From Bacteroidales bacterium UBA4814 (GTDB lineage Bacteria > Bacteroidota > Bacteroidia > Bacteroidales > UBA7960): a stretch of DNA of 9,738 nucleotides. Below are positions 1 to 8,500 of the stretch, piece by piece. The stretch lies in the NCBI GenBank assembly GCA_002402465.1, contig DHFW01000017.1, forward strand, positions 59,142 through 68,879, written 5' to 3'. Each line of letters opens with the position of its first letter. Position 1 is the first letter of the stretch. A program made the position numbers and the translations under genes. A model generated the notes under the pieces. It saw only the letters and a program-made list of their open reading frames with translations. It made no database searches and was not told where the DNA came from.

Positions 1-43
1 GTGGTTCTGAGGGTCGTGGGTTCGAGTCCCATCTTCCACCCCA
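1..43 (+). tRNA. tRNA-His (GTG anticodon), 3' half
   Basis: The window opens exactly on the anticodon GTG. It continues with the 3' anticodon-stem strand TCTGA, variable loop GGGTC, T-stem GTGGG (16-20), T-loop TTCGAGT (21-27), T-stem CCCAT (28-32), 3' acceptor strand CTTCCAC (33-39), discriminator C (40) and encoded CCA (41-43). The C at position 73 is the hallmark of bacterial tRNA-His, which pairs it with an extra G at -1. The overall pattern closely follows the 3' half of E. coli tRNA-His. The D-arm and 5' acceptor strand lie outside the window, so the gene is partial. Its 3' end is a common integration site for islands, but no integrase or second copy of the tRNA end is seen here. Confidence 0.9.
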
Positions 44-46
44 ACG

Positions 47-79
47 AGGCTGCTTCAAAAAACAGAGGTGGCCTTTTTT
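47..79 (+). terminator. Intrinsic terminator after tRNA-His
   Basis: AGGCTGCTTC (47-56) pairs with GAGGTGGCCT (65-74). This gives 10 base pairs, three of them G-T wobbles, around an 8-base A-rich loop, followed at once by a run of T (74-79). It starts three bases after the tRNA CCA end, as expected for a tRNA transcript terminator. Confidence 0.7.
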
Positions 80-418
80 GTATCCTTCCTGATTCATCCT
101 TAAGAAAAGTTTTACGATGTCCTTTTCGGTGAGGACACTTTCGTCTACCCAGCCCCGGCTATGGATTCCTTTTCCCCCGGTCCGTAATTTCCCTGAGCCA
201 CCTTAAGCCTTTTCGGCCCTTTTCAGGTTCGTATTTTTTCCTAACTTAAGACGTATTTCAGACGTACTTTAGACGTACTTCATACGTAAAAATACGTTTA
301 AACTATGTTTTAAGTCCGTTAAATATTCGTATCGGTTACGTTTTAGTAAGGTATCAGGAATGGTGATGGAATAGGTAAATGTCTGCGGGGGATGCCCAAA
401 ATTTTGCATTTTGAACTT
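80..418. other. Gene-poor stretch between the tRNA terminator and the IS66 remnant
   Basis: I find no gene I can support here. On the minus strand, one frame stays open from the end of tnpB through this region except for two stops, one of them inside the ACGT repeat (near 270) and one near 214. The conceptual peptide matches nothing I recognise. It could be a decayed gene or chance. The main visible structure is the ACGT-phased repeat at 249-298. Base composition changes within the stretch: about 130-230 is GC-richer and 240-360 AT-richer. Confidence 0.5.
249..298. repeat. Short tandem array of ACGT-containing 11-mers
   Basis: The palindrome ACGT occurs at 251, 262, 273, 284 and 294, that is at steps of 11, 11, 11 and 10 bases. 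The units read ACGTATTTCAG, ACGTACTTTAG, ACGTACTTCAT, ACGTAAAAAT and ACGTTTAAAC. The spacing is about one helical turn, so all copies face the same side of the DNA. It does not encode a periodic peptide, because 11 is not a multiple of three. The function is unknown; protein binding or a decayed repeat element are both possible. Confidence 0.6.
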
Positions 419-420
419 GA

Positions 421-714
421 TCAATACCAGTTGCGTCCACAGGTCATTTCCACGCACTGACCCGGATTGGTCTGCTGTGGCAGCTCAAGGGTACCCTGCT
501 CCAGGCGTTTGTAATACAAAACAAAACCACCCCTTTCCCAGCGCAGGAGCTTGACCCTGTCGCGCCGCCGGTTAATAAAAATAAATACCTCCCCGGAGAT
601 CGGGTTGCGATCAAGCTTGCTTTGTACCAGCCCGCAAAGGCCGTCAAAACTCTTGCGCATATCTGTAATACCGGCGTAAAGGTAAAACCGCAGGGATGAT
701 CCCAGTCCAAACAT
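421..714 (-). pseudogene. tnpB: IS66 family accessory protein TnpB (Orf2), frameshifted and 3'-truncated
   Basis: TnpB is the small accessory protein of IS66 transposition. The family signature is clear: TDMRKSFDGL at residues 17-26, PISGEVFIFINRRRDRVKLL around 38-57, and WERGGFVLYYKRLEQGTLELP at about 59-79. From residue 80 the reading frame turns into unrelated sequence and stops at 97. A different frame then carries the expected continuation, ending in LWTQLVLI, which matches the usual W-x-x-LVLILEGI end. One missing base near 478-482 explains this. After LVLI (about 419) similarity ends, so the normal C-terminus is gone as well. The start ATG at 714 lies four bases after the tnpA stop. 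The product is very unlikely to be functional. Confidence 0.8.
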
Positions 715-718
715 AACC

Positions 719-1021
719 TTAGGCGGATGTGATCAGCAAGCGGATAAATGAAAGAGGGACTCCGCCGTTCAGGCGCACCTGAACCCCGTTGGGATAAACG
801 ATTTCAATGTCGCTCGCACCCTGGCGGCCATTAATCTGAACTGGCAGAAAGCCTGCATCTGCCTCCTGGTGCTGCCGGTATCGCTTTTGCCAGTAGTAAA
901 AAAGCGATACCTTTATGCCCTGCTGTTGGCAAAACTCTCTTTTGGTAAGCCCGCTGCCCAGGCAGCTCTCAATAAGATCAAACATTTGCTGCTTGCGGCT
1001 GATAGACTTGCTTGTTTCCAT
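719..1021 (-). CDS. tnpA: IS66 family transposition protein TnpA (Orf1)
   Basis: This is a complete 100-residue IS66 Orf1 of the short bacteroidete type. Residues 8-50 form a helix-turn-helix region (QQMFDLIESCL, then GLTKREFCQQQGIK, then FYYWQKRYRQ) that probably binds the element's ends. Residues 71-96 hold the usual short tail (IEIVYPNGVQVRL, then PLSFIRLL). In IS66 elements TnpA acts with TnpB and the catalytic TnpC; TnpC is missing here. The gene is GC-richer than the restriction operon, as expected of a newcomer. The start ATG at 1021 follows a short leader from the left end at 1091. Confidence 0.88.
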   Translation of the reverse strand: METSKSISRKQQMFDLIESCLGSGLTKREFCQQQGIKVSLFYYWQKRYRQHQEADAGFLPVQINGRQGASDIEIVYPNGVQVRLNGGVPLSFIRLLITSA

Positions 1022-1064
1022 CTGTGTTTTTTGCCTGCTAAATTACCGCCGGTAAGAACACTAG

Positions 1065-1187
1065 TCAAGATGCACCAGACCGAAGGCTTACATACACCAT
1101 CAGGTTTTTGCCGTCTTTATCTAGGCAAATATGATGCTCTCCGTAGAAAGCACGATAATTTTTTATGTAAATATCAGTTATTCTCAT
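1065..1187 (-). pseudogene. AAA/RecF-like ATPase, N-terminal 32 codons only, cut by IS66
   Basis: The ATG at 1187 overlaps the last 14 bases of the methyltransferase gene in another frame, a typical coupled start. The first 32 codons read MRITDIYIKNYRAFYGEHHI, then CLDKDGKNLMVY. This is the standard opening of SMC/RecF-type AAA ATPases (a beta strand, then KNYRAF), which runs directly into the Walker A loop (usually GENGSGKSS). Here codon 33 is instead the GTA of the IS66 left end at 1091, and the frame stops after eight IS-derived residues (stop at 1065-1067). The fragment lacks every catalytic motif. The rest of the gene is nowhere in the window, so the part beyond the IS was deleted or moved. 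The native protein was probably the last component of the operon. Confidence 0.72.
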
Positions 1188-4100
1188 TTTTCCCTTCTAT
1201 TATTGCAATCTCCGGTATGGAATTCATATAAAACAGGTTAATCCTAACCGGATGCTCTTTGTCATTCAACCTGTCAAACACCTTTTTACAAATCTTCATT
1301 TTTTGCTCATCGCTCATGCCATCTTTAAACTCAGGCAATTCGCCCAAATGCTTAATAATTTCACGGTTGTGTTTTTTTAATAATTCAGGGAAATACAATT
1401 CGTAAACCATGCCATCTATGATTTGCTCGAAGTAAGTGGGCATGAGTTGGTCAGTACTATTCGTTAAATCAAATTGTTTGAGAAATAGTATAAAGTCAAC
1501 TAAACGGATGAATGGCGTCTGATTTGTTGTTTCTTTTATCGGAAGTTCTTTGATATCTGTTACTCTAATTTGTGGAGTCTTGCCAGGTTTAATGTTTAGG
1601 TAGCCTTTTTCTAAAACGTAATAAGTCATAAGCTTAGAATTTAGCAACGAGAGAATATATTTCAATTCTAATGGTGAAGAGCTCAGCTTATTTGCAGTAA
1701 ACAAGTTGTAATCACAATGATATCCGTCATCATCGTAGGTTGCTGTTAATCTGACATCACTTTGTCTTATTACTAATTTTGGCTTTAAAAATCTCTCGTT
1801 TGTTTCACCAATTGATGGCGTACCAATACCTTCATCCCAAATTTTCTTTTCAACCTTTTTGTTGAAATCAAAATACATCACTCCGTCCTTCTTTTGTTTA
1901 TCAGATGGAAATACTATTTCATAAAGCTGTACATTATTCGAGCCATTAATGAATGGAAAATATTTCGGGTCACTTTTCATGAAGTAATCCTTAACGCCAC
2001 CAATATTAACACCTACCTTCACATCACAATAGGAAATAAAACTTTTACAGTCGGTTTCAATTGTATTTATTAGGCCACTTTTAGGAATAGAAATTGTATA
2101 GAAGGAATCCTTTGTCCACAAATCTTGCGAAACATAAACTGGGGTTTCATCGAAATTATTTTTCCACTTAACTTGGTGTTTTGCCCTTGGTTTATTTTTC
2201 TTAAAGCTTAGAATCAATTGACCGCTTACTACATTTTCAAATACATTCAGGTTAACTATAATTTCATTGATTGCTATTTCTTTAAGCAAGAATCCTCGAA
2301 TGTCAGTAAAAGCTTTTTCAAAGAATGAAATATCAATTATGTTAAATAATATTCCTTCATTTTTCATTAATTTTATTTCTCTGTCCAGAAAAAATTGAAC
2401 AGAATGATATCTTCCTTTTTTTGTTTTGTCTTTAATAAATTCGGACTTGTTTTTTAAAGCATTGAGATATTGTTCATCTACTTTAACTGCTTGTCTTGAA
2501 AAATAACTAACATAAGGAGGATTTCCAATAACAATGTCAAACCCACCGTTCCCATTCACCAAATATGGGTTCAGCACTTCGGGGAAGTCGAGTTTCCAGT
2601 CAAAATGGTTAAAAGGTTCATCGGGGTGTTGAAGCAGGTATTGCAGTTTGTTAATCAGCTTGTCGAAACCCTTAATTTGCAATTCACGTTCGGTGTTGTG
2701 CTTTATATCGGCTGCCGTTGGCATAAAGCCACCTTTCTGTACGGTTTTGTTTATGTAAAGTTCTTTGTTAAACGATAGCTGGTTAATGAGCAATTCAATT
2801 TTCAGGTTGCGGATTTCGGCTTGCAGTTCTTTTTTGTTTTTGGTGTTTGGGCTGAAGTATTGCTTTTGTTTGTCAGCAACTTCAACCAACAAACGCTGTA
2901 CATTCTTTACATACTCATAGGCTTTGCCCACGCTTTGCTTACGTTCCCAGTCAATCTCCACAATTTCGCCATCAAACTTGCTTATGAGGCTATCGCCTAC
3001 CACAATTTTATAATCGAGGTTGGGCAATGGCTTTGGTTTTTCTTCGTCCACTACCAAACTCAACCAGAAGCGGAGACGGGCAATATCCACTGCTCCTTTT
3101 TCTATGTCCACTCCGTAAATAGAGTTTTGAATAATTTTCAGTTTGGTTTCGGCAGGTTTCCAGGGTTTTTCGGTTTTGTATGCAATAAGTTCTTTAATGC
3201 TGAAAATTTCCTGTAACAACCCCATGGGGAAAGCACCGGAGCCGATTGCAGGGTCGCAAATTTTTACACTGTCGAGCAAACGGTCAATGGAATATAATTG
3301 TTTTTGAGTTAATTTACTGATGTCTTTGTTTTTCACCATGTAGGCAACTTCTTCTCTATCGAGCCCATTTTCTCCTAATTCTTCTATCAGTTTCAACTGC
3401 CCTTTTCGGGTTTCATTTCCGAATAATTCAATTTGTTCATCGCCGAGCTGTTTGTAAACCGTGTATTCATTCTGAAGACCTGTTGCCAAATATTCAATCA
3501 AACTTTCCTGACACATGTAATGCACAATTTCCTTAGGGGTATAAAATGCACCTTTGTCCTTGTTATCTTCGAGCAGGTTTTCGAAAATATGTCCCAGCAT
3601 TTCGGGGTCAACGGCTACGGTTTGGTCATCGGGACTGTCTTCATAAACCGTAAAGTTAAATGCATCCAGAAAGTCGAGAAAACCACGGGCATAACCATTG
3701 CTTTTTGCCGTAAGTATGGCATCTTCAAAGTCGGGGTTATGGAAGAGCTTTGCAGGAAAGGTGAGCAGATGTTCGTCAAATTCATCTTTGTCAAATAATC
3801 CACCATTCAGGAAAGGAACTTTCACCATTTTCCCATCCGGCATTTTAAAATCTTCATTGGGTCTTTTTACTTCATCAGCATTAAGAGTATCGAAAAATAG
3901 TTTTGTAAGCCAATTGCTGTAAAAGGTTTCGTTTCCGCCCGATTGGTGAAAGAGTTGTTTGATGAAGTCAGGCATACCATCGGTGTAATGGGTATTGCTT
4001 GCACCCAGCCAACCCTTTTTCTGAACGAAGTAAAGAAAGACAATACGCCCAAGCAGTTTTTTTACAAAATCGCGGATGGGTTTACTGGCTTTATCCTTTT

Positions 4101-4776
4101 CCTGTTTTGTAGCACCGGCAGGGAAAGTAATATTAAAAACTGATTTACGGTAATTGGATTCCTGCAAATAATCACAAAAGTTCTGGTAATGCAGGGTATA
4201 TTCATCAAAGAATGCTTTACTCAATTTTTCAACGGAGAAGGCATTTACAAGGGTTTGAAAAGTAATCTCCTTTTCGGTGCTCAATACTTCAAAGCGTTCG
4301 GCTGCTGTTTTGCAGGTTTCAGAAGGTCCTAATAAAAACGTGTATCGTTTAGCGTTGGTGGTTTTTTCTTTCACTCCCTTGTCGGTAAGCACACTGTCCT
4401 TGGCAACCAGCGTAAACCTCCATACATTTTTATTTGCAGGTGCGACAAAATTGATTAATGACGCTTCTCCGGCTGTAAGCAATTTTCGAACATATTGCTG
4501 AATAGCCACCTTACTTTGTTCGATGCGTACTTTGGGTTGCAACAGTATTTCGTAGCAGGTAATTTCGGTGCCATCGTCTAATTGAATTTTTCCGTAAATC
4601 CAAATTTTATCAATAGCAGCCGATTCCGATTTGTTGGGCGCCAGCGCTGCCGGAACCAAAGAGTTATAAAACGTAAATTCTGAACCAAAAACCGGCTTTA
4701 AAACTTCCTTTGAAAAAAGAACCCTATCATAAGGTTTGTGCAATGCGTTTTGGATTTGAAATCTGTTGGCTGCCAT
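1174..4776 (-). CDS. Eco57I-like DNA adenine methyltransferase / type IIG-like restriction-modification protein
   Basis: This 1200-residue protein probably makes N6-methyladenine in a specific DNA site using S-adenosylmethionine. Visible motifs are GAFYTP at 409-414 (motif X), CDPAIGSGAF at 507-516 (motif I, cofactor binding), YGVDIEKGAVDIARLRF at 554-570, VVGDSL at 592-597, and FDIVIGNPPYV at 746-756 (motif IV, catalytic NPPY). Residues 1000-1100 (LVIRQSD, LLNSKL, GKTPQIRVTDIKELPI) look like a TaqI/Eco57I-type target recognition domain. The N-terminal 160 residues hold DDGTEITCYEILL (67-79) and KRYTFLLGPSETC (143-155), found in large bacteroidete Eco57I-type proteins. A nuclease there is uncertain, because the acidic E76 is followed by I-L, not by x-K. 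The ATG at 4776 is one base after the KilA-N stop. The operon context suggests it supplies modification and perhaps site choice for the helicase-nuclease. Confidence 0.88.
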   Translation of the reverse strand: MAANRFQIQNALHKPYDRVLFSKEVLKPVFGSEFTFYNSLVPAALAPNKSESAAIDKIWIYGKIQLDDGTEITCYEILLQPKVRIEQSKVAIQQYVRKLLTAGEASLINFVAPANKNVWRFTLVAKDSVLTDKGVKEKTTNAKRYTFLLGPSETCKTAAERFEVLSTEKEITFQTLVNAFSVEKLSKAFFDEYTLHYQNFCDYLQESNYRKSVFNITFPAGATKQEKDKASKPIRDFVKKLLGRIVFLYFVQKKGWLGASNTHYTDGMPDFIKQLFHQSGGNETFYSNWLTKLFFDTLNADEVKRPNEDFKMPDGKMVKVPFLNGGLFDKDEFDEHLLTFPAKLFHNPDFEDAILTAKSNGYARGFLDFLDAFNFTVYEDSPDDQTVAVDPEMLGHIFENLLEDNKDKGAFYTPKEIVHYMCQESLIEYLATGLQNEYTVYKQLGDEQIELFGNETRKGQLKLIEELGENGLDREEVAYMVKNKDISKLTQKQLYSIDRLLDSVKICDPAIGSGAFPMGLLQEIFSIKELIAYKTEKPWKPAETKLKIIQNSIYGVDIEKGAVDIARLRFWLSLVVDEEKPKPLPNLDYKIVVGDSLISKFDGEIVEIDWERKQSVGKAYEYVKNVQRLLVEVADKQKQYFSPNTKNKKELQAEIRNLKIELLINQLSFNKELYINKTVQKGGFMPTAADIKHNTERELQIKGFDKLINKLQYLLQHPDEPFNHFDWKLDFPEVLNPYLVNGNGGFDIVIGNPPYVSYFSRQAVKVDEQYLNALKNKSEFIKDKTKKGRYHSVQFFLDREIKLMKNEGILFNIIDISFFEKAFTDIRGFLLKEIAINEIIVNLNVFENVVSGQLILSFKKNKPRAKHQVKWKNNFDETPVYVSQDLWTKDSFYTISIPKSGLINTIETDCKSFISYCDVKVGVNIGGVKDYFMKSDPKYFPFINGSNNVQLYEIVFPSDKQKKDGVMYFDFNKKVEKKIWDEGIGTPSIGETNERFLKPKLVIRQSDVRLTATYDDDGYHCDYNLFTANKLSSSPLELKYILSLLNSKLMTYYVLEKGYLNIKPGKTPQIRVTDIKELPIKETTNQTPFIRLVDFILFLKQFDLTNSTDQLMPTYFEQIIDGMVYELYFPELLKKHNREIIKHLGELPEFKDGMSDEQKMKICKKVFDRLNDKEHPVRINLFYMNSIPEIAIIEGKNENN

Positions 4777-4777
4777 C

Positions 4778-5593
4778 TTATTTTAGTTTTTTTAATTGTG
4801 AATTTCCTATCAATGATTTCATTTGAGTAATGGCTACCTGATTTAGTTGGCGTAGCCTTTCGGGTTGTGACAGACCTTGATGAAGCAGTACAGCATTAAT
4901 ACTTTCGAGATTGCTAAGTACCACCAATTGCTCAATGGTTGCCATATCCCGTATATTTCCTTCGGCAGTTGGGTTTTCGTTTCGCCATTGCTGGGCAGTT
5001 TTGCCAAAAAGTGCCATATTCAGCATGTCGGCTTCATTTGCATAAATAAAGTTTATTTCTTGTTTGGAAAGCTCTTTGGGAATAAGATTTGCTTTGATAG
5101 CGTCGGTATGAATACGATAATTAATTTTTGCCAGCGTTCGCTGAAGATTCCATTCGAGCTTCAGTCTATCGTTTTCATCTTCTTTAAGCCGTTGGAATTC
5201 TTTAACTAAAAGCAATTGAAATTTGGCGCTTATCCACATCCCAAAATGAAAGGCAATATCTTTATGGGCATAAGTACCACCGTATCTGCCTGCTTTTGCG
5301 ATGATTCCGATTGCATTGGTTTTTTCAATCCAGTTTTTTGTTGAAAGAACAAAACTATTTGTTCCTGCTTCATTTTTAATTATACCGAATTCGGTATAAT
5401 TAAAATTCGGGTTGTATAGCAACTCCCACTCGCCCAAATATTCAATTGTACTCTTGGAACTCATCCATTTAAAAATGACAACCTCCTGATGTTGACTTTT
5501 CGCCATATCAGTCAGAGAGATATAATCATCATTATTTATTTGAATGATGGCGATTTGATTGCCTTCAACGTTAATTCCTTTAATCTTTGTCAT
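4778..5593 (-). CDS. KilA-N domain DNA-binding protein
   Basis: This is a 271-residue protein with a KilA-N domain over about residues 20-138. The pattern is YISLTDMAK (24-32), W43, YLGEWE (52-57), NPNF (61-64), NSFVLSTKNWIEKTNAIGI (79-97), AGRYGGTYAHKDIAFHFGMW (101-120) and FQLLLVKEFQRLK (125-137). KilA-N is a DNA-binding fold best known from phage antirepressors and viral proteins, and also seen beside bacterial restriction genes. The C-terminal half is mostly helical and charged, without a recognised enzyme motif. I chose the ATG at 5593, two bases after the helicase stop; a TTG at 5599 that overlaps that stop is an alternative (273 residues). An accessory DNA-recognition or regulatory role in the system is inferred from position only. 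Confidence 0.82.
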   Translation of the reverse strand: MTKIKGINVEGNQIAIIQINNDDYISLTDMAKSQHQEVVIFKWMSSKSTIEYLGEWELLYNPNFNYTEFGIIKNEAGTNSFVLSTKNWIEKTNAIGIIAKAGRYGGTYAHKDIAFHFGMWISAKFQLLLVKEFQRLKEDENDRLKLEWNLQRTLAKINYRIHTDAIKANLIPKELSKQEINFIYANEADMLNMALFGKTAQQWRNENPTAEGNIRDMATIEQLVVLSNLESINAVLLHQGLSQPERLRQLNQVAITQMKSLIGNSQLKKLK

Positions 5594-5595
5594 AA

Positions 5596-8500
5596 TCAAC
5601 TAAAACTTTGAGTGATTACAATTAGTGGGTTCACAATTCCCCGATGTGCTTTATCTGATTGTAGCACTTCTTCTGAACCGGGAGAAAGGTCGTAGCGGTC
5701 GAGTACGGTGATAAAAAGTTGTTCAATAAACTTATCCGGTTCTTTGAGTAACCCTGCATTTGAAGTGAAAAAATCATTGATGGATTTTGGTAATCCTTTT
5801 GATGCAAAAGTTCCTTTTTTGATAATATCTAAAGCTCGCAACAAGGCCATTCGTTTTTGTTCGGTAGGTGCAATTTTTACTACTGCATTAATGTTTGAAA
5901 TGGCTTTGTTTTCTGCCGGACTAAGGTTTCTGCGGGAAACAGTCTGAACATTTTCCTGATTTTTTTCCGACTTAAAATATTCAAGACCAGCCAAAGTTTG
6001 TTTATGGTGCTGGTCATGCAAAGCAATTGCCTTCTCATTGTCAGGTGCTTTAAACAATTTGACTGCCTGTAAAAAGTTCATCTCAATAATATTCATTTCA
6101 GGCGTTATGAGACAAAAGATACCAGGATGATTTTCGCTTTTCAGATAAGTGAGTGATGTTTTTTGCAGGGGATAATTTATCTCTCCTGTTTCAGAATCGA
6201 GCAGAGTCAATTGTTTGCCGTCAGGTAATTTCCTGCCACACCTTGCTTTATTCGGAATTTTAGCTATTTCGTTAAAAATCTTCGGATGTTTCTTTCTGAA
6301 ATCCCTTAATTCGTTGAGGTATTTCAAAATTTCGCTTTCTTCTTTTTGAATTTTATTTCCGAATAATGCACCTTCTCCTTTTTCTTCGAGGATAGAAAAT
6401 ACCTTGTTATCTTCACCAAAGGCAGTATGAAATGCCTGAAGTTTACGCAAAGCATTATTTACAAGATGAATTTGAGCATCTCCATGGGCGGAAGGATAAT
6501 AGTTATAAACATAAATTCTGTCTGCTCTGGAACCGATACGGTTAACACGGCCGATGCGTTGCATTAAACGGGTAGAGTTCCATGGTACATCATAGTTTAC
6601 TATTACGTTACTTCTATGTAGGTTTATGCCTTCTGCCAATACCTCTGTCGTAATAATAATATCGAAGTCATTTTGCCATTTTTCCTCTTCAAGGTTTGCA
6701 TCAAAATTGTCACGAATAATATTTTCGACATATTTTCTGTTTTCTGCGCTTACGGTCAAAACTTTTTTCTTAGTAATCTTTGAAAGCTTCAAGCTTAGCT
6801 CTTCTGCGGTCTCTTTAGATTCAGAAAATATAATCAGTTTCCCACTTATGTTCTGAGATGACTTGAAAAATTCATTTTGAATTTGCTCTGCAAATTCAAC
6901 GAGCTTCGGGTCTTTTTTTACTTTTTTCCATCGCTCAACCAAATCATCAACCTTTTCTTTATCCCTTTTCAAAAGGTCAACAAACTTTTTATCAAATGCA
7001 TCTTTTTTATATTCTTTATTGTTGCCTCCTTTTTCATTAATTTTCGCTTCAATTTCTTCGTAGCTAAATCCTTCCTCCAGAAGTTTATTAATATCCAAAT
7101 CAGGAGCAATAAAAACCCTGTTGTCATCAAACATTGCCAACATATTATCAATAGCCTTCTGAAATCTTTGAAGTGACTGGGTGAAGGCATAAAAACTGCT
7201 TTCAAGACGCTTAATCAATAAGGTTTTCATGATTGCAGACAATCTACCGGATATGGATTCTACTCTACCATAGATTTTTTTATCCTCTTCCTTTACAAGA
7301 AACTCAATAGCCCTGTAACGATAATAACCCAATCCATCAATTTCATTACCTTCTTCATCAAGGTTGGTAATGAGCGAGACCGTATCGAAAAATAATTTAC
7401 TTAGCTTCCCGTCCAATTCATAGTACAATGCCAGTGGGTCGCCAACTTTAGGAAATTTTATGCCCTGAATATCCAAATCTTCAAGATATTCTTTGTTGTT
7501 CTCAATATCTGTCCTGGTTCTTCGTATTACAAGTGGTTCAACTACATCATCCCGTAATTTCTGGAATAGTGCTTTCAGCTTTCTGATATTCAGTTTTTTC
7601 TCGTAAGCGAGTTTTTTATATTGCTCATTTATTGGTTTGAAATATTCCTGTAAGTTTCGGATGTTTTCAAGCGTGCTGTTTCTTCTGTCTTGAAAAAGAT
7701 AAAGTTGATTTTCAATATCCTGTGGTCTATTATTCAGAGGCGTTGCCGATATTAAAATTACTTTCTTTCTTGTATCTCCGTTTTCAGCCGCTCTTGACCT
7801 TGGCATTTTACATATTTCCTGCAAGGCAAGATACATTTCTGTATAGTCGTTTCTGAATTTATGGGACTCATCAATCACTATTAAATCAATGTCTTCAGAA
7901 TTCGGATGTGCATAATTCTCTCTGTCCAAAATTTTATGCAGACTGCCAATCGTAATAAAACGAAAATGATTATCGAGTTCAAAATCTTTTACCGTTCGTC
8001 TCCAATTATCCTCAATTGCCGGTGGAACAACTACCAGCACTTTTGTATGAGTGCCATTTTCATAAATGAATTTTTTAATGATCATGCATGCAATAATGGT
8101 TTTACCCAAACCTACCACATCTGCCAATACAAATCCATTGTGCTTCATCATGATTGCATAGCCCTGATTGGCAGCATCTGACTGGTATTTTAAGCGAATG
8201 TATTTTGGTGGTAAAAGCAGATCAATATTGTACGGATCATAATCAACTCGTTTGCCAAAATATTCAATAAGCATCTTTATGTATAGCTCAAATGGCGTAA
8301 AGTCATCACGCAAATATGTTTGGCTCTTGATTCTTTCTGCCTCTGCCTGTAAAATCGGGACAGATTCTGACCAAAGCCTTTCAAATTCATCGGTAGCAAA
8401 TTTCACATCCTCATAATCGCGAAGGCTCACGTTAAACTCATAGTTAGATTCGGGATTTGCCCCAAGTCCGGCATCTGTTAAATTTGATGATCCGGTAATT

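Larger units (their letters stand above)
419..1091 (-). mobile_element. IS66-family insertion sequence, one-ended remnant
   Basis: The element is read on the minus strand. Its left end is the GTAAGCC at 1091, the GTAAG-type terminus usual for IS66. Then come tnpA (1021-719) and tnpB (714 onward), four bases apart. Homology to tnpB stops near 419, after the conserved Leu-Val-Leu-Ile. The large transposase tnpC and the right inverted repeat are absent, so the copy cannot move by itself. The left junction is placed to the base because the ATPase reading frame at 1187-1092 is unbroken up to it. IS66 normally makes an 8-base target duplication; the left copy would be atacacca (plus strand, 1092-1099). 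Its partner was lost with the right end. Confidence 0.8.

Noticed and set aside
249..298. CRISPR array
   Set aside because: The units are only 10-11 bases with no spacers, and no cas genes are present.
269..457. Separate minus-strand gene of 62 codons
   Set aside because: Its first part is the frameshifted continuation of tnpB (LWTQLVLI) and the rest matches nothing. It is treated as tnpB decay plus non-coding sequence.
2821..3216. Plus-strand open frames inside the methyltransferase gene (also 3433-3798, 3698-3922)
   Set aside because: They are antisense shadows of a well-supported protein, with phenylalanine-rich translations typical of the reverse of lysine- and glutamate-rich coding DNA.
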